37,157 nt of DNA. Origin: Clostridiales bacterium (GTDB lineage Bacteria; Bacillota; Clostridia; Oscillospirales; Oscillospiraceae). This document shows positions 1 to 7,910 of this stretch, one piece after another. The stretch lies in assembly GCA_022764045.1 (NCBI GenBank), contig JALERU010000012.1:1-37157 (forward strand), in the 5' to 3' direction. Below the pieces are notes generated by a model. The model worked only from the letters and a program-made list of their open reading frames with translations, was not told the DNA's origin and searched no databases. The translations under genes and the position numbers were made by a program. The stretch's first letter is position 1. Each line of letters starts with the position of its first letter.

Positions 1-345
1 GAGGACGGCGGCGCCCTGAACTGCAACGCCGACGACGCGGCCCGCGCCGTGGCCGAGGCTATGGGCGCGGATAAGCTCATCTTCCTCACCGACACCGACG
101 GCATCCTGGTGGACAGCCACAACCAGTCCACCCGCATCGCCAAAATGGACGTGAGCCGGGCCAAGGAGCTCATGGACAGCGGCCTGATCGCCGGGGGCAT
201 GATCCCCAAGACCCTCAACTGCATCCACGCCGTGGAGCACGGGGTGGGGGCGGTCACCGTGCTGGATGGGCGGATGGAGCACGCCATTTTGCTGGAGGCG
301 ATCTCGGAGAAGTCCCTGGGGACGACCATGGAGAAGAAGCGGTGA
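1..345 (+). CDS. argB: Acetylglutamate kinase, C-terminal part (5' end outside window)
   Basis: The frame is open from base 1 and ends with TGA at 343-345, giving the last 114 residues of a protein usually near 290 residues long. N-acetylglutamate kinase phosphorylates N-acetyl-L-glutamate in the second step of arginine biosynthesis in the cytoplasm. The visible part has the family landmarks in order: NADDAA near the cut end, LIFLTDTDGIL, then GGMIPK and the closing LLEAISEKSLGTTM, which match the amino-acid-kinase fold around the nucleotide and substrate site. A GTG at 49 is internal, not the start. Neighbours of an arg operon would lie upstream of the window; downstream there is only a repeat. 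Identity is very likely; whether it is arginine-inhibited cannot be judged because the N-terminus is missing. Confidence 0.93.
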   Translation, partial: EDGGALNCNADDAARAVAEAMGADKLIFLTDTDGILVDSHNQSTRIAKMDVSRAKELMDSGLIAGGMIPKTLNCIHAVEHGVGAVTVLDGRMEHAILLEAISEKSLGTTMEKKR

Positions 346-349
346 GGCA

Positions 350-612
350 AAAGGTGGCGACGGGATTCTTCTCACCGCCGGGATTCCAAATCGCCCCCTC
401 ATCAGACGCCTTCGGCGCCAGCTTCCCCCCGAGGGGAAGCCTACGTGCTACGCTACGTTGGGGTAATTGCTACGGTATTTTTCTACAATAGGCCGTACAG
501 GATATGCCAACGCCTTCCCCTGGGGGGGAAGGTGGGCCGGCCATAGGCCGGGTCGGATGAGGGCGAGCGTCGAGGATTCCCCAGCGCAGGTAATCGCTCC
601 ACCTACCCCCCA
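350..612 (+). repeat. Family A structured repeat, copy A1
   Basis: Begins 5 bases after the argB stop. The core from CGCCCCCTCATC (392) to GATGAGGGCG (565) has imperfect inverted ends and encloses the hairpins ACGCCTTCGGCG, CTTCCCCCCGAGGGGAAG and CCTTCCCC/GGGGGAAGG, then GGCCGGCC/GGCCGGG. Flanks on both sides are also shared with the other copies. No convincing gene lies here. Confidence 0.85.
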
Positions 613-615
613 TCT

Positions 616-711
616 GTAGGGGCGCATCACGAAGCGCCCGCCGCTTGGTAGTTCTTGCCTACCTGTGAAATAGGCCACGTAACGTCCGGGCGATTCATGA
701 ATCGCCCCTAT
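616..711. repeat. Family E: 95-bp element with TAGGGGCG inverted ends and a perfect palindrome
   Basis: TAGGGGCG at 617-624 is matched by CGCCCCTA at 703-710. The right part contains the perfect 20-bp palindrome with arms GGGCGATTCA / TGAATCGCCC at 688-707. It follows directly on copy A1. Only one copy is seen in this window; it has the look of a small non-autonomous element. Confidence 0.5.
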
Positions 712-734
712 GGGGATAGGCGCAACCCCGCCCC

Positions 735-975
735 CAGCGTCGCAGACTTTTCCGCCGCGAACGGCGGGAAATAAAATTCAATCATTTTTTCGCCGGCTCC
801 GCCGGTGAAAAAATACGTCTCACCTCACAAGTGTGCGGCCCCAACGGGGCCGTGCGCGCATGAGCGCCCGCAGGCGCCATGGAAGGGAGCGACCGGGCGC
901 AGCCCGGCTCTTAGCGACTCCCAGGGAGGTGACATCCCCAAATTTGGGAGCCCAGCGAAGCGGGTTCCAATTTTC
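735..975 (+). repeat. Family B mosaic hairpin repeat, copy B1 (contains module D1 at 859-926)
   Basis: Starts with CAGCGTCGCAGACTT, continues with the stem ATTTTTTCGCCGG / CCGGTGAAAAAAT and ends with CCAAATTTGGGAGCCCAGCG ... CGGGTTCCAATTTT. In place of the hairpin found in other copies it carries CGGCCCC/GGGGCCG and the 68-bp module D that recurs at 2346-2412 and, inverted, at 9950-10016. It ends about 24 bp before the M16 peptidase start. Confidence 0.8.
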
Positions 976-998
976 CCCCTTCAAAAGGATGAACGCTT

Positions 999-2249
999 AT
1001 GACCACAATCGAAACCCTCCCCAACGGTGTCCGCATCGTCACCGAATCCATCCCCACCGTCCGCTCCGCCGCCTTAGGCATCTGGGTGGGCGGCGGCTCC
1101 CGGGAAGAGGCCCCGTCGGAGTCCGGCGCGGCCCATTTTATCGAACATATGCTCTTTAAGGGCACGTCCCGCCGCTCGGCCCAGGACATCGCCCGGGAGA
1201 CCGACGCCATCGGCGGCCAGATGAACGCCTTTACCACCAAGGAGTGCACCTGCTTCTATGGCCGGGTCCTGGACGACCACCTGCCCAAGGCCCTGGATAT
1301 CCTGTGGGACATGGTATACAACTCCTCCTTCGCCCAGGCTGCGGTGGAGACCGAGCGGGGGGTCATCCTGGAGGAGATCGACATGTACGAGGACACCCCC
1401 GACGACCTGTGCGCGGAAAAGCTCTTTGGGGCGGTCTTCCAGGGCAGTTCCCTGTCCCGGCCCATTTTGGGCGCGCCGGAGACCTTGGAGACCATGACCG
1501 GGGACTTTCTCAAAGAATACCACCGCCGCCACTACCGGGGGGACAACACCGTGGTGGCCCTGGCAGGGAGCTTTACGCCGGCGGTCCTGGAGGACCTCCG
1601 TCGCCGCTTTGCCGCCCTCCCCGGGGGGCAGAAGCAGCCCGTGGAGCCGGCGGTGTATACCCCTTCCTTCGTGGCCACCGCCAAGCCCATTGAGCAAAAC
1701 CACCTGACCCTGGCCTTCCCCGGCCTGGATTATAACTCCCCCAAGCGCTTCGCTCTCCAGCTGCTGTCCTCTATCCTGGGGGGCGGGGTCTCCTCCCGGC
1801 TCTTCCAGCAGGTGCGGGAGCAGCAGGGGCTGTGCTATTCCATCTACTCCTACGGGGCCGGCCACGCCGACACCGGGGTCTTCTGCATCTACACCGCCCT
1901 GAACAAGGAGACCGAGGAAAAAGCCCTCACCACCATCCGCCGGGTGGTGGACCAGCTCCGGGAGGAGGGCCCCACCGCCGAGGAGCTGGAGCGGGCCCGG
2001 GAGCAGTCCAAGGCCAACGTGGTCATGGGCATGGAGTCCACCCAGGCCCACATGAGCCACGCCGGCCGGTCCCTGCTCTTTTCCGGGGAAATCCTCTCCC
2101 CCGAGGAGATCATCGCCGCCTACGACGCCGTCACCCACGAGGATGTGGTGGCCCTGGCCCGGGAAATTTTCCGCTGGGACCAGGCATCCCTGTCCGCCGT
2201 GGGCCAGGTGCGCCCAGCGGAGGAATATAAGCGCTTGATTTTGGGATAA
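999..2249 (+). CDS. M16 family zinc peptidase (processing-peptidase/MlpA type)
   Basis: 416 residues, the usual size for single-unit bacterial M16B peptidases. It should cut short peptides or signal/processing fragments in the cytoplasm or at the membrane; no signal peptide is visible. The inverted zinc motif HFIEH is at residues 46-50, and the third ligand is probably E126 in ERGVILEEIDMY, 76 residues on, as in the family. The C-terminal half (from about residue 185) is the second, inactive M16 repeat, with the typical GGGVSSRLFQQVREQQGLCY at about 263-282. ATG at 999 is preceded by AAAAGGA. A strong terminator at 2273-2305 closes the unit, so it is probably transcribed alone. Physiological substrate unknown. 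Confidence 0.92.
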   Translation: MTTIETLPNGVRIVTESIPTVRSAALGIWVGGGSREEAPSESGAAHFIEHMLFKGTSRRSAQDIARETDAIGGQMNAFTTKECTCFYGRVLDDHLPKALDILWDMVYNSSFAQAAVETERGVILEEIDMYEDTPDDLCAEKLFGAVFQGSSLSRPILGAPETLETMTGDFLKEYHRRHYRGDNTVVALAGSFTPAVLEDLRRRFAALPGGQKQPVEPAVYTPSFVATAKPIEQNHLTLAFPGLDYNSPKRFALQLLSSILGGGVSSRLFQQVREQQGLCYSIYSYGAGHADTGVFCIYTALNKETEEKALTTIRRVVDQLREEGPTAEELERAREQSKANVVMGMESTQAHMSHAGRSLLFSGEILSPEEIIAAYDAVTHEDVVALAREIFRWDQASLSAVGQVRPAEEYKRLILG

Positions 2250-2272
2250 ACATAAACAACGGATAGGCAACG

Positions 2273-2305
2273 AAAAAAGCCCTCCTTGGGAAGGAGGGCT
2301 TTTTT
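2273..2305. terminator. Intrinsic terminator after the M16 peptidase
   Basis: Perfect stem AAAAAAGCCCTCCTT / AAGGAGGGCTTTTTT with a GGG loop, starting 24 bases after the stop codon. A/T tracts on both sides let it act in both directions. Confidence 0.9.
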
Positions 2306-2320
2306 GATGGAAAAATCCGG

Positions 2321-2550
2321 CAGCGTCGCAGACTTCCGCCGCCCGCATGAGCGCCCGCAGGCGCCATGGAAGGGAGCAACCGGGCGCAGCCCGGTTCTTA
2401 GCGAGTCCCAGGCGGCGGAACCAAATAAAATCATTTTTTCGCCGGCTCCGCCGGTGAAAAAATACTTCTCAGTCCGGGAGTACCTGGCTCCGCCAGGCGC
2501 GGTTCGGACTGCAATCCCCAAATTTGGGAGCCCGGCGGGTCCCAAATTTC
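2321..2550 (+). repeat. Family B mosaic hairpin repeat, copy B2 (contains module D2 at 2346-2412)
   Basis: Same ends and the same ATTTTTTCGCCGG / CCGGTGAAAAAAT stem as B1. Here module D is not where it is in B1 but inside the first variable hairpin, between GACTTCCGCC and GGCGGAACC. The later part has a CAGTCCG ... CGGACTG outer stem instead of CAGCCCG ... CGGGCTG of copy B3, a coordinated change of both arms. It ends 5 bases before the stop codon of the helicase-loader gene. Confidence 0.8.
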
Positions 2551-2555
2551 CCCGG

Positions 2556-3557
2556 TCACCGCTGCTTTTTCAGCAGGCGGATGTCCTTGCCGAAGAAGCC
2601 CAGGGAGAGGTATTCCCCCTCCAGCCGGGAGGCCACCTGGGGGGAATACCGCTGGCGGATGGCATCCAGGCTCAGGTTGGAGGAGATGACGGTGTGCTTG
2701 TCCTCCACCAGGCGGGTGTTGACCACCTCGTACAGGGCGGCCTGGATGAAAGGGGAGGTGAACTCGCTGCCCAGGTCGTCCAGGATCAGCAGGTCGCAGG
2801 TCAGGTACCGGCGGGTGTCGGCCCCGGCCTGCTGGGCGTCCTCCCCAAAGCGGGCGAACTTCCGCTTCTCAAACCGGGCGAAAACGTTGGCGGCGGTGTC
2901 GTAGACCACGGAATAGCCCTTTTCCGACACCACCCGGGCGATGCAGGCCGACAGGAAGGTCTTCCCCAGGCCGGGGGCCCCGAAGAGGAAGAGGTTTTTG
3001 TGGGGGAAGGTGCCGAAAAGCTCCGCATAGTTCCGGCAGGAGGACAGGACCAGCTCCATCCCCTCCCGGGGGGAGCGGTGGAACTCGGGCCAGACCTGGC
3101 GGTCGTAGTAGTCCAGGCGGAAAGTCTCGAAGGACTGGTCCCCCAGGTTCAGCAGGGAGGACAGCTCCGTGATCTGCTCCTGGCGGCACAGGTCCTTCAG
3201 GCACTGGCACATCGTGGGGCCTTGCCAGCCCCGGTCACCGCACAGGGGGCAGTAGGGGGTCTCGTCCAGGGCGTCGGTGGGATAGCCCGCCCCGTCCAGC
3301 AGGGCGGCCTCCTCGTCCTGGAGGGCCAAATTTTCTTGGCGCAGGGCGGCCAGGGCCTCCTGCTGTCCCAGGCCCTGGCGGAGGGAGAGGGCCAAAATGC
3401 GGGGGGCGGTCTGGCGGAGCTGGCGGTCGATTTCCGCCACCCGGGGGAGGGTCCGGTAAATTTCCCCCCGGCGGCGGGCCTGGGCCTCCTGATGGGCCTT
3501 TTGGGCCTGCTTCAGCCTGGCCTCGGCCCGGGAGAGAATGGATGCGCTGTATGCCAT
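2556..3557 (-). CDS. DnaC/DnaI-like helicase loader ATPase
   Basis: 333 residues. AAA+ ATPase expected to load the replicative helicase onto DNA with the DnaD-type protein encoded just upstream. Walker A GAPGLGKT is at residues 193-200, Walker B LLILDD at 256-261, followed by the sensor region ISSNLS at about 291-296. A cysteine group C103-x2-C106 and C117-x-C119 (with C124) is placed before the ATPase domain, like the zinc-binding N-domain of DnaI. The first 100 residues are helical and charged (coiled-coil-like). ATG at 3557 has AAGGAGGA eight bases upstream and lies 3 bases after the stop of the DnaD-domain gene, so the two are co-transcribed and probably co-translated. Confident on family; the DnaI role is inferred from pairing. 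Confidence 0.9.
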   Translation of the reverse strand: MAYSASILSRAEARLKQAQKAHQEAQARRRGEIYRTLPRVAEIDRQLRQTAPRILALSLRQGLGQQEALAALRQENLALQDEEAALLDGAGYPTDALDETPYCPLCGDRGWQGPTMCQCLKDLCRQEQITELSSLLNLGDQSFETFRLDYYDRQVWPEFHRSPREGMELVLSSCRNYAELFGTFPHKNLFLFGAPGLGKTFLSACIARVVSEKGYSVVYDTAANVFARFEKRKFARFGEDAQQAGADTRRYLTCDLLILDDLGSEFTSPFIQAALYEVVNTRLVEDKHTVISSNLSLDAIRQRYSPQVASRLEGEYLSLGFFGKDIRLLKKQR

Positions 3558-3560
3558 GGG

Positions 3561-4514
3561 TCAGTCCTCCTTCCTGGGGACGGAGAGATTTGCCTGTTGG
3601 AGCTCCTGGAACATCCGGTCGATGTCCGAGGAGGCCACGGGGTTTTGGCTGGTTGGGCCGGGGCCGGCCTTGGAAAAGGTGGGCTTGTAGCCTCGCTCGG
3701 CGGCCTCCACGGCCTTGGCGGTGGTCAAACCCTGCTGGTGCCAGCGGTTCAGGATGCTGTTCATATAGGTCCACTTAAACCCCTGGAGGTTGTAAATGGT
3801 CCGCTCCTTGGCCAGCAGCAGCAGCTCGTCGGAAAAGCCCAGCTGGATCCAGCGGTCCAGGAATTCCGCCTCCTTGGGCACCGGGGCCCGGCTCTCCCCG
3901 AAGAGGAGCTGGAGGATCTGGCTCCCCCGGCTGTTCAGGCGGGAGAGGCGGTGGAGGTGGGCGTCGGCGGCCTCTAAGGTGTCCACCCCGGCCTTTTGCC
4001 ACTTGTAGGCCTCCCGGCGGATCTGGACCAGGGTGGGCTTGCGCCCGGGGCCTTTTTTCTTGGCCTGCTCCACGCACCAGCCGGTGAGGGTGAGAATGAC
4101 CTCCGGCGGCAGGGCCAGGTAGTCGTAGATGGTGTAGAGAATTTTCAGGTCGGCGGGGGAGAGGACCTTCCCCAGCAGCTTTTCCACCGCCGGCACCAGG
4201 GCCTGAAAGCCCCCGCCGTTTTGCAGGGCCAGGGCGATGTCCTGGGTGGTGTATTCCGGGGGCCGGTCGTCCTCCAGCTTCGCCGGGGGCTGGGGACGGA
4301 CGGGGGTGTCGGAGGCGATGAGGCCCATTTGGATGAGGGCGTTCTGAGCCTCCTCCACCCGCTGGGGTACCCAGGGGAGGGCGCCGCTGTTCTGGCCGGC
4401 GGCCAGGCAGAGATAAAGCAGGGCCGCGTCGCCGTTGCCTGCATTCATTAGTTTCTCTACCGCTTTGCGGTGGAGGGAGAGGATATTGCCGGGAAACAGG
4501 AAATTGTTTGCCAT
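3561..4514 (-). CDS. DnaD-domain replication initiation/primosome protein
   Basis: 317 residues. DnaD/DnaB-type proteins of Firmicutes remodel origin DNA and recruit the helicase loader. Two repeated domains are suggested: about 125-205 (SPADLKILYTIYDYLALPPEVILTL ... YKWQKAGVDTLEAADAHL) and about 212-285 (FGESRAPVPKEAEFLDRWIQLGFSDELLLLAKERTI ... WTYMNSILNRWHQQGLTTA). The second holds the family signature YxxxIlxxW (Y270, W278 region). The N-terminus has a short winged-helix-like part. The C-terminus is polar. ATG at 4514 has GAAAGGAGG in front. It leads the two-gene minus-strand operon with the ATPase. Which of DnaD or DnaB it replaces cannot be told from sequence alone. Confidence 0.85.
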   Translation of the reverse strand: MANNFLFPGNILSLHRKAVEKLMNAGNGDAALLYLCLAAGQNSGALPWVPQRVEEAQNALIQMGLIASDTPVRPQPPAKLEDDRPPEYTTQDIALALQNGGGFQALVPAVEKLLGKVLSPADLKILYTIYDYLALPPEVILTLTGWCVEQAKKKGPGRKPTLVQIRREAYKWQKAGVDTLEAADAHLHRLSRLNSRGSQILQLLFGESRAPVPKEAEFLDRWIQLGFSDELLLLAKERTIYNLQGFKWTYMNSILNRWHQQGLTTAKAVEAAERGYKPTFSKAGPGPTSQNPVASSDIDRMFQELQQANLSVPRKED

Positions 4515-4619
4515 CAGGCCGCCTCCTTTCGTGGGGAATCCTTTGGTTGCTTTTCTATTCTACAGGAAAGTTGGCGGTTCGTAAAGGTTTATCTTTTGGG
4601 GGAGGGAGGGGGCTTCTAC

Positions 4620-4836
4620 CCGGCGTTATGACGAGATCACCCCCTCATGAGTCAGCTCCGCTGCCATACGCTACTTCGGTACGTTGGGGTGATTACTACG
4701 GTAGTTTTCTACAATAGGCCACACAGGGCTTGTCAAAAGCCTTCCCCTGGGGGGGAAGGTGGGCCGGCCCTTCGGGCCGGGTCGGATGAGGGCGAGCGTT
4801 GAGGATTCTGCGGTGCTGGGAATCCACCCCATCCCC
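4620..4836 (+). repeat. Family A structured repeat, copy A2 (internally shortened)
   Basis: Lies between the divergent dnaD-like and zapA genes. Core 4638-4794. It lacks the CTTCCCC-GGGGAAG hairpin that follows the left end in most copies, while the later CCTTCCCC/GGGGAAGG and GGGCCGGCCC-TTC-GGGCCGG hairpins are intact. Its right flank ends just upstream of the zapA promoter. Confidence 0.8.
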
Positions 4837-4866
4837 ACAGAGGGTCTACCCTTTTCTGTCGAATCA

Positions 4867-4875
4867 TGGTATAAT
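4867..4875 (+). promoter_or_regulatory. Extended -10 promoter of zapA
   Basis: TGGTATAAT at 4867-4875 is a perfect extended -10 box. No good -35 box lies at the right distance; the repeat A2 ends about 30 bases upstream. The start codon is 42 bases downstream with ACGGAGG as ribosome site. Confidence 0.65.
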
Positions 4876-4917
4876 ATCATATTACCAAAAAACCAACCTC
4901 GAAACGGAGGAATCCCT

Positions 4918-5268
4918 ATGGCAAACCGAGTGACCATCTATATCCACAACCAGCGCTACGCCTTCCTGGCCGAGGAGGACGAGAGCTACCTGCAGCAGTG
5001 CGCGGACATCGTCAACAAGGAGATGGACGAGGCCATGGCGGGCACCACCCTGTCCGTCACCGACGGGGCGGTGCTGGCGGCCATGAACGTGGCCGACAAA
5101 TACTGCAAAGAGCGCCAGGTGGCGGACAACCTCCGGGCCCAACTGAAGCAGGCCCTGGACGAAAACGCCCGGCTGGCCAAGGAGCTGTCGGAGGCCAGGC
5201 GGGAGGCCCGAAAGGCGGCCAAGGCCGCCAAAGCCGCCAAGGCCGCCCCCAAGGCGGAAGAGGGCTGA
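4918..5268 (+). CDS. zapA: Cell division protein ZapA
   Basis: 116 residues, family size about 85-110. ZapA binds and bundles FtsZ at mid-cell. The N-terminal globular domain reads VTIYIHNQRYAFLAEEDESY and continues into a long helix (about residues 30-95) for tetramer formation; the last 20 residues are Lys/Ala-rich repeats of KAAKA. The frame is open further upstream, but ATG at 4918 has ACGGAGG eight bases in front and a promoter at 4867, so the upstream ATG at 4759 (inside repeat A2) is not used. The U32 gene starts 3 bases after the stop, so both are one operon. Confidence 0.9.
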   Translation: MANRVTIYIHNQRYAFLAEEDESYLQQCADIVNKEMDEAMAGTTLSVTDGAVLAAMNVADKYCKERQVADNLRAQLKQALDENARLAKELSEARREARKAAKAAKAAKAAPKAEEG

Positions 5269-5271
5269 GCC

Positions 5272-7365
5272 ATGGAGCTATTGGCCCCCGCCGGCTCCCC
5301 GGAGGCCCTTACCGCCGCGGTCCAGGCCGGGGCGGACGCGGTCTATCTGGGGTTCGGCCCCTTGAACGCCCGCCGCAACGCCAAAAACTTCACCCAGGCA
5401 GAGCTGGAGCAGGCCGTGGCCTACTGCCACCTGCGGGGGGTGAAGGTCTATCTCACCCTGAACACCCTCCTCTCCCAGCGGGAACTCCCCCTGGCCGCCG
5501 ACACCGGGCGGCTGGCCTCGGATTTGGGGGTGGACGCCATCCTGGTCCAGGATCTGGGGGTGGCGCGGCTCCTGCGGGAGACCTGCCCCGACGTGCCCCT
5601 CCACGCCTCCACCCAAATGACCGTCCATAACCTGGACGGGGTGAAGGCCTGCGCCGATTTGGGGATGACCCGGGTGGTCCTCTCCCGGGAGCTGGCGGCC
5701 TCGGAGATTGCGTATCTGTGTGAGCATTCCCCCGTGGAGCTGGAGGTCTTCGGCCACGGGGCCCTTTGCATGTGCTACAGCGGCCAGTGCTACCTCTCGG
5801 CGGTGTTGGGGGGCCGCAGCGGCAACCGGGGCCTGTGCGCCCAGCCCTGCCGGCTGGCCTTCCGGTGGCCGGGGGACAAAAAGAACACCCACCCCCTGTC
5901 CCTGAAGGACCTCTCCCTGGCGGGCCACCTGACCCGGCTGAAGGAGATGGGGGTGGCCTGCCTGAAAATCGAGGGGCGGATGAAGCGGCCGGAATATGTG
6001 GCCGTCGTCACGGGGATTTACGCCGCCGCCCTCCGAGAGGGGCGGGAGCCCACCCCGGCGGAGCTGGGCCAGCTGGAGGCCGCCTTCTCCCGCCAGGGCT
6101 TCACCCAGGGGTATTTCCAGGACAAGAAGGGCCCGGCGATGTTCGGCACCCGGAAAGAGGGGGCCAAGGACCCGGCGGAGCTCTTTGACCAGGCCCGGCA
6201 GTTTTACAGCCGGGGGGAGCATCGGGTGGTCCCCGTCTCCCTCACCGCCCGGGTGAAACAGGACGCCCCCTTGACCCTCACCGCCCAGGACGACCGGGGC
6301 CACAGGGTGACCGTCCAGGCCGAGCCCCCCCAGGAGGCCCGGAGCAAGGAGACCACCGCCGGCCAGATTGCCGGCCAACTGAAAAAGACCGGCGGCACGG
6401 TGTATGAGGCTGGGCAGATCCAGGTGGACATCGACCCCGGCCTGTCGGTCCCCCTGTCCGTGGTGAACCGCCTGCGGCGGGAGGCCCTGGCCCAGCTGGA
6501 TCAGGTCCGGACCCAGCCGCCCCGGCGGGAAACAAAGCCTTATATCCCCCCAAAAAGATCGGCGGGCCCCAAGGGAGCGCCGCGCTTTTCTCTGTCCTTC
6601 CACCGGTGGGAGCAGCTATCCCCCGAGAGCCTGGACCAAGGCCCCGCCCTGGTCTATCTCCCCTGCCAGGGAGCGGCGGAGCATGCCCCGGCGCTGGAGG
6701 AGATCCTTGCCCGCTATCCAAACATCGCTTTCGGCGTCACCCTGCCCCGGGTGGCCTGGGACCGAGAGCTGCCCCGGCTGCGGGAGGAGCTGGCCGCCGC
6801 CCGAAAGGCGGGGGTCACCGAGGCCCTGCTGGGGCACATCGGGCAGCTTCCCCTGGCCCGGGAATTTGGTCTCACCCCCCGAGGGGACTTCGGTCTGGGG
6901 CTGACCAACGACCTGACCGCCCAGGAGCTCCGGCGGCTGGGCTTCGCCTCGGCCACGGCCTCCTTCGAGAGCCGCCTGTCCCAGATCCGGGATCTCAGCA
7001 AGCCCTTGGACCTGGAGCTGCTGGTCTATGGCCGGCTGCCCCTGATGGTTACGGAGAACTGTATCCTCAAAAACCGGGGCCAGGGGTGCCGCTGCCAAGA
7101 CACCGACCAGAGCCTCCGGGACCGGAAGGGGGAGGACTTCCCCGTGGAGGGGGCCTGGGGGTGCCGGAGCGAGATCTTCAACGCAAAAACCCTCTGGCTG
7201 GCGGACAAGACCGACTGGCAACGGGCCGGGTGCGCCTATGCCCGGCTGGCTTTCCTGCGGGAGACGGCGGGGGAGTGCGCCCAGGTTTTCCGGGCTTACC
7301 GGGCCGGGGGCGTGGAGCCGCCGGGGGAGTTTACCCGGGGGCTGTATTATCGTGGGGTGGAGTGA
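5272..7365 (+). CDS. Large U32 family protein with DUF3656 (RlhA-like RNA hydroxylase / collagenase-like peptidase)
   Basis: 697 residues, the size of the two-domain U32 plus DUF3656 proteins. Relatives include E. coli RlhA (23S rRNA hydroxylation) and the TrhP group (tRNA hydroxylation); the older peptidase name is not supported for these. The N-terminal TIM-barrel starts MELLAPAGSPEALTAA. The U32 signature at residues 157-193 contains FGHGALCMCYSGQC and GNRGLCAQPCR, with cysteines C166, C168, C173, C189 and C193 placed as in iron-sulfur-containing members. DUF3656 covers about 300-400, and a second cysteine group (ENCILKNRGQGCRC) lies near residues 588-601. ATG at 5272 follows the zapA stop by 3 bases. 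Pairing with zapA recurs in clostridia. RNA hydroxylation is inferred from family. Confidence 0.88.
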   Translation: MELLAPAGSPEALTAAVQAGADAVYLGFGPLNARRNAKNFTQAELEQAVAYCHLRGVKVYLTLNTLLSQRELPLAADTGRLASDLGVDAILVQDLGVARLLRETCPDVPLHASTQMTVHNLDGVKACADLGMTRVVLSRELAASEIAYLCEHSPVELEVFGHGALCMCYSGQCYLSAVLGGRSGNRGLCAQPCRLAFRWPGDKKNTHPLSLKDLSLAGHLTRLKEMGVACLKIEGRMKRPEYVAVVTGIYAAALREGREPTPAELGQLEAAFSRQGFTQGYFQDKKGPAMFGTRKEGAKDPAELFDQARQFYSRGEHRVVPVSLTARVKQDAPLTLTAQDDRGHRVTVQAEPPQEARSKETTAGQIAGQLKKTGGTVYEAGQIQVDIDPGLSVPLSVVNRLRREALAQLDQVRTQPPRRETKPYIPPKRSAGPKGAPRFSLSFHRWEQLSPESLDQGPALVYLPCQGAAEHAPALEEILARYPNIAFGVTLPRVAWDRELPRLREELAAARKAGVTEALLGHIGQLPLAREFGLTPRGDFGLGLTNDLTAQELRRLGFASATASFESRLSQIRDLSKPLDLELLVYGRLPLMVTENCILKNRGQGCRCQDTDQSLRDRKGEDFPVEGAWGCRSEIFNAKTLWLADKTDWQRAGCAYARLAFLRETAGECAQVFRAYRAGGVEPPGEFTRGLYYRGVE

Positions 7366-7376
7366 GGAGGCAGGCG

Positions 7377-7716
7377 GGATGGAACCCTGCCACGGTGAAA
7401 GGTGGCGACGGTATCCTTCTACCCGCTGGTACTCCGCATCGCCCCCTCATCAGTCAGCTGCGCTGACAGCTTCCCCCCAAGGGGAAGCCTACGTGCTATG
7501 CAGCGTTGGGGTGTTTGCTACGGTAGTTTTTTACAGTAAGCCATACAGGATATGCCAAAGCCTTCCCCTGGGGGTCCAACTGTCCGGGGGACAGTTGGAT
7601 ATCAAATCCATTTTACCTTAGCTCTGAAGGTGGGCCGGCCCTGCGGGCCGGGTCGGATGTGGGCGAGCCTGGAGGATTCCACGGCGTCGGTAATAGACGC
7701 ACCCACCCTACCCCCC
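7377..7716 (+). repeat. Family A structured repeat, copy A3, with nested palindromic module
   Basis: Starts about 11 bases after the U32 stop. Core 7440-7665, with the hairpins GTCAGC-TGC-GCTGAC and CTTCCCCCCAAGGGGAAG. The CCTTCCCC/GGGGGAAGG hairpin is split at its G-run by a 51-bp insert at 7575-7625 which contains the stem TCCAACTGTCC / GGACAGTTGGA. Repeat B3 follows with no gap. Confidence 0.85.
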
Positions 7717-7887
7717 CAGCGTCGCAGACTTCCGCTTTCCGCAGAAAGCGGAACAAATTCCAATCATTTTTTCGCCGGCTCCGCCGGTGAAAAAATTCTT
7801 CTCAGCCCGGGAGTGCCAGCTCCGCTGGCGCGGTTCGGGCTGCAATCCCCCAAATCTGGAAGCCCAGCGAAGCGGGTTCCAGATTTC
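7717..7887 (+). repeat. Family B mosaic hairpin repeat, copy B3 (shortest, probably the basic form)
   Basis: CAGCGTCGCAGACTT, then the hairpin CCGCTTTC-CGCA-GAAAGCGG, the stem ATTTTTTCGCCGGC / GCCGGTGAAAAAAT, an outer stem CAGCCCG / CGGGCTG around GCCAGC-TCC-GCTGGC, and the end stem built on CCAAATCTGG ... CCAGATTT (both arms changed from AAATTTGG ... CCAAATTT). Ends 23 bases before the maf start. Confidence 0.85.
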
Positions 7888-7910
7888 GATGGACTTTACG
7901 GAGGCAATCT

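Noticed and set aside
1074-2348. 424-codon minus-strand frame over the M16 peptidase
   Set aside because: Shadow frame with no ribosome site; the plus strand has the HxxEH motif.
2286-3977. 563-codon plus-strand frame over the primosome genes
   Set aside because: Antisense shadow; the minus strand carries the Walker motifs and ribosome sites. It also begins inside a repeat.
4759-4917. N-terminal extension of ZapA from the ATG at 4759
   Set aside because: The extension is translated repeat A2 and lies upstream of the promoter; ATG 4918 has a proper ribosome site and matches the family start.
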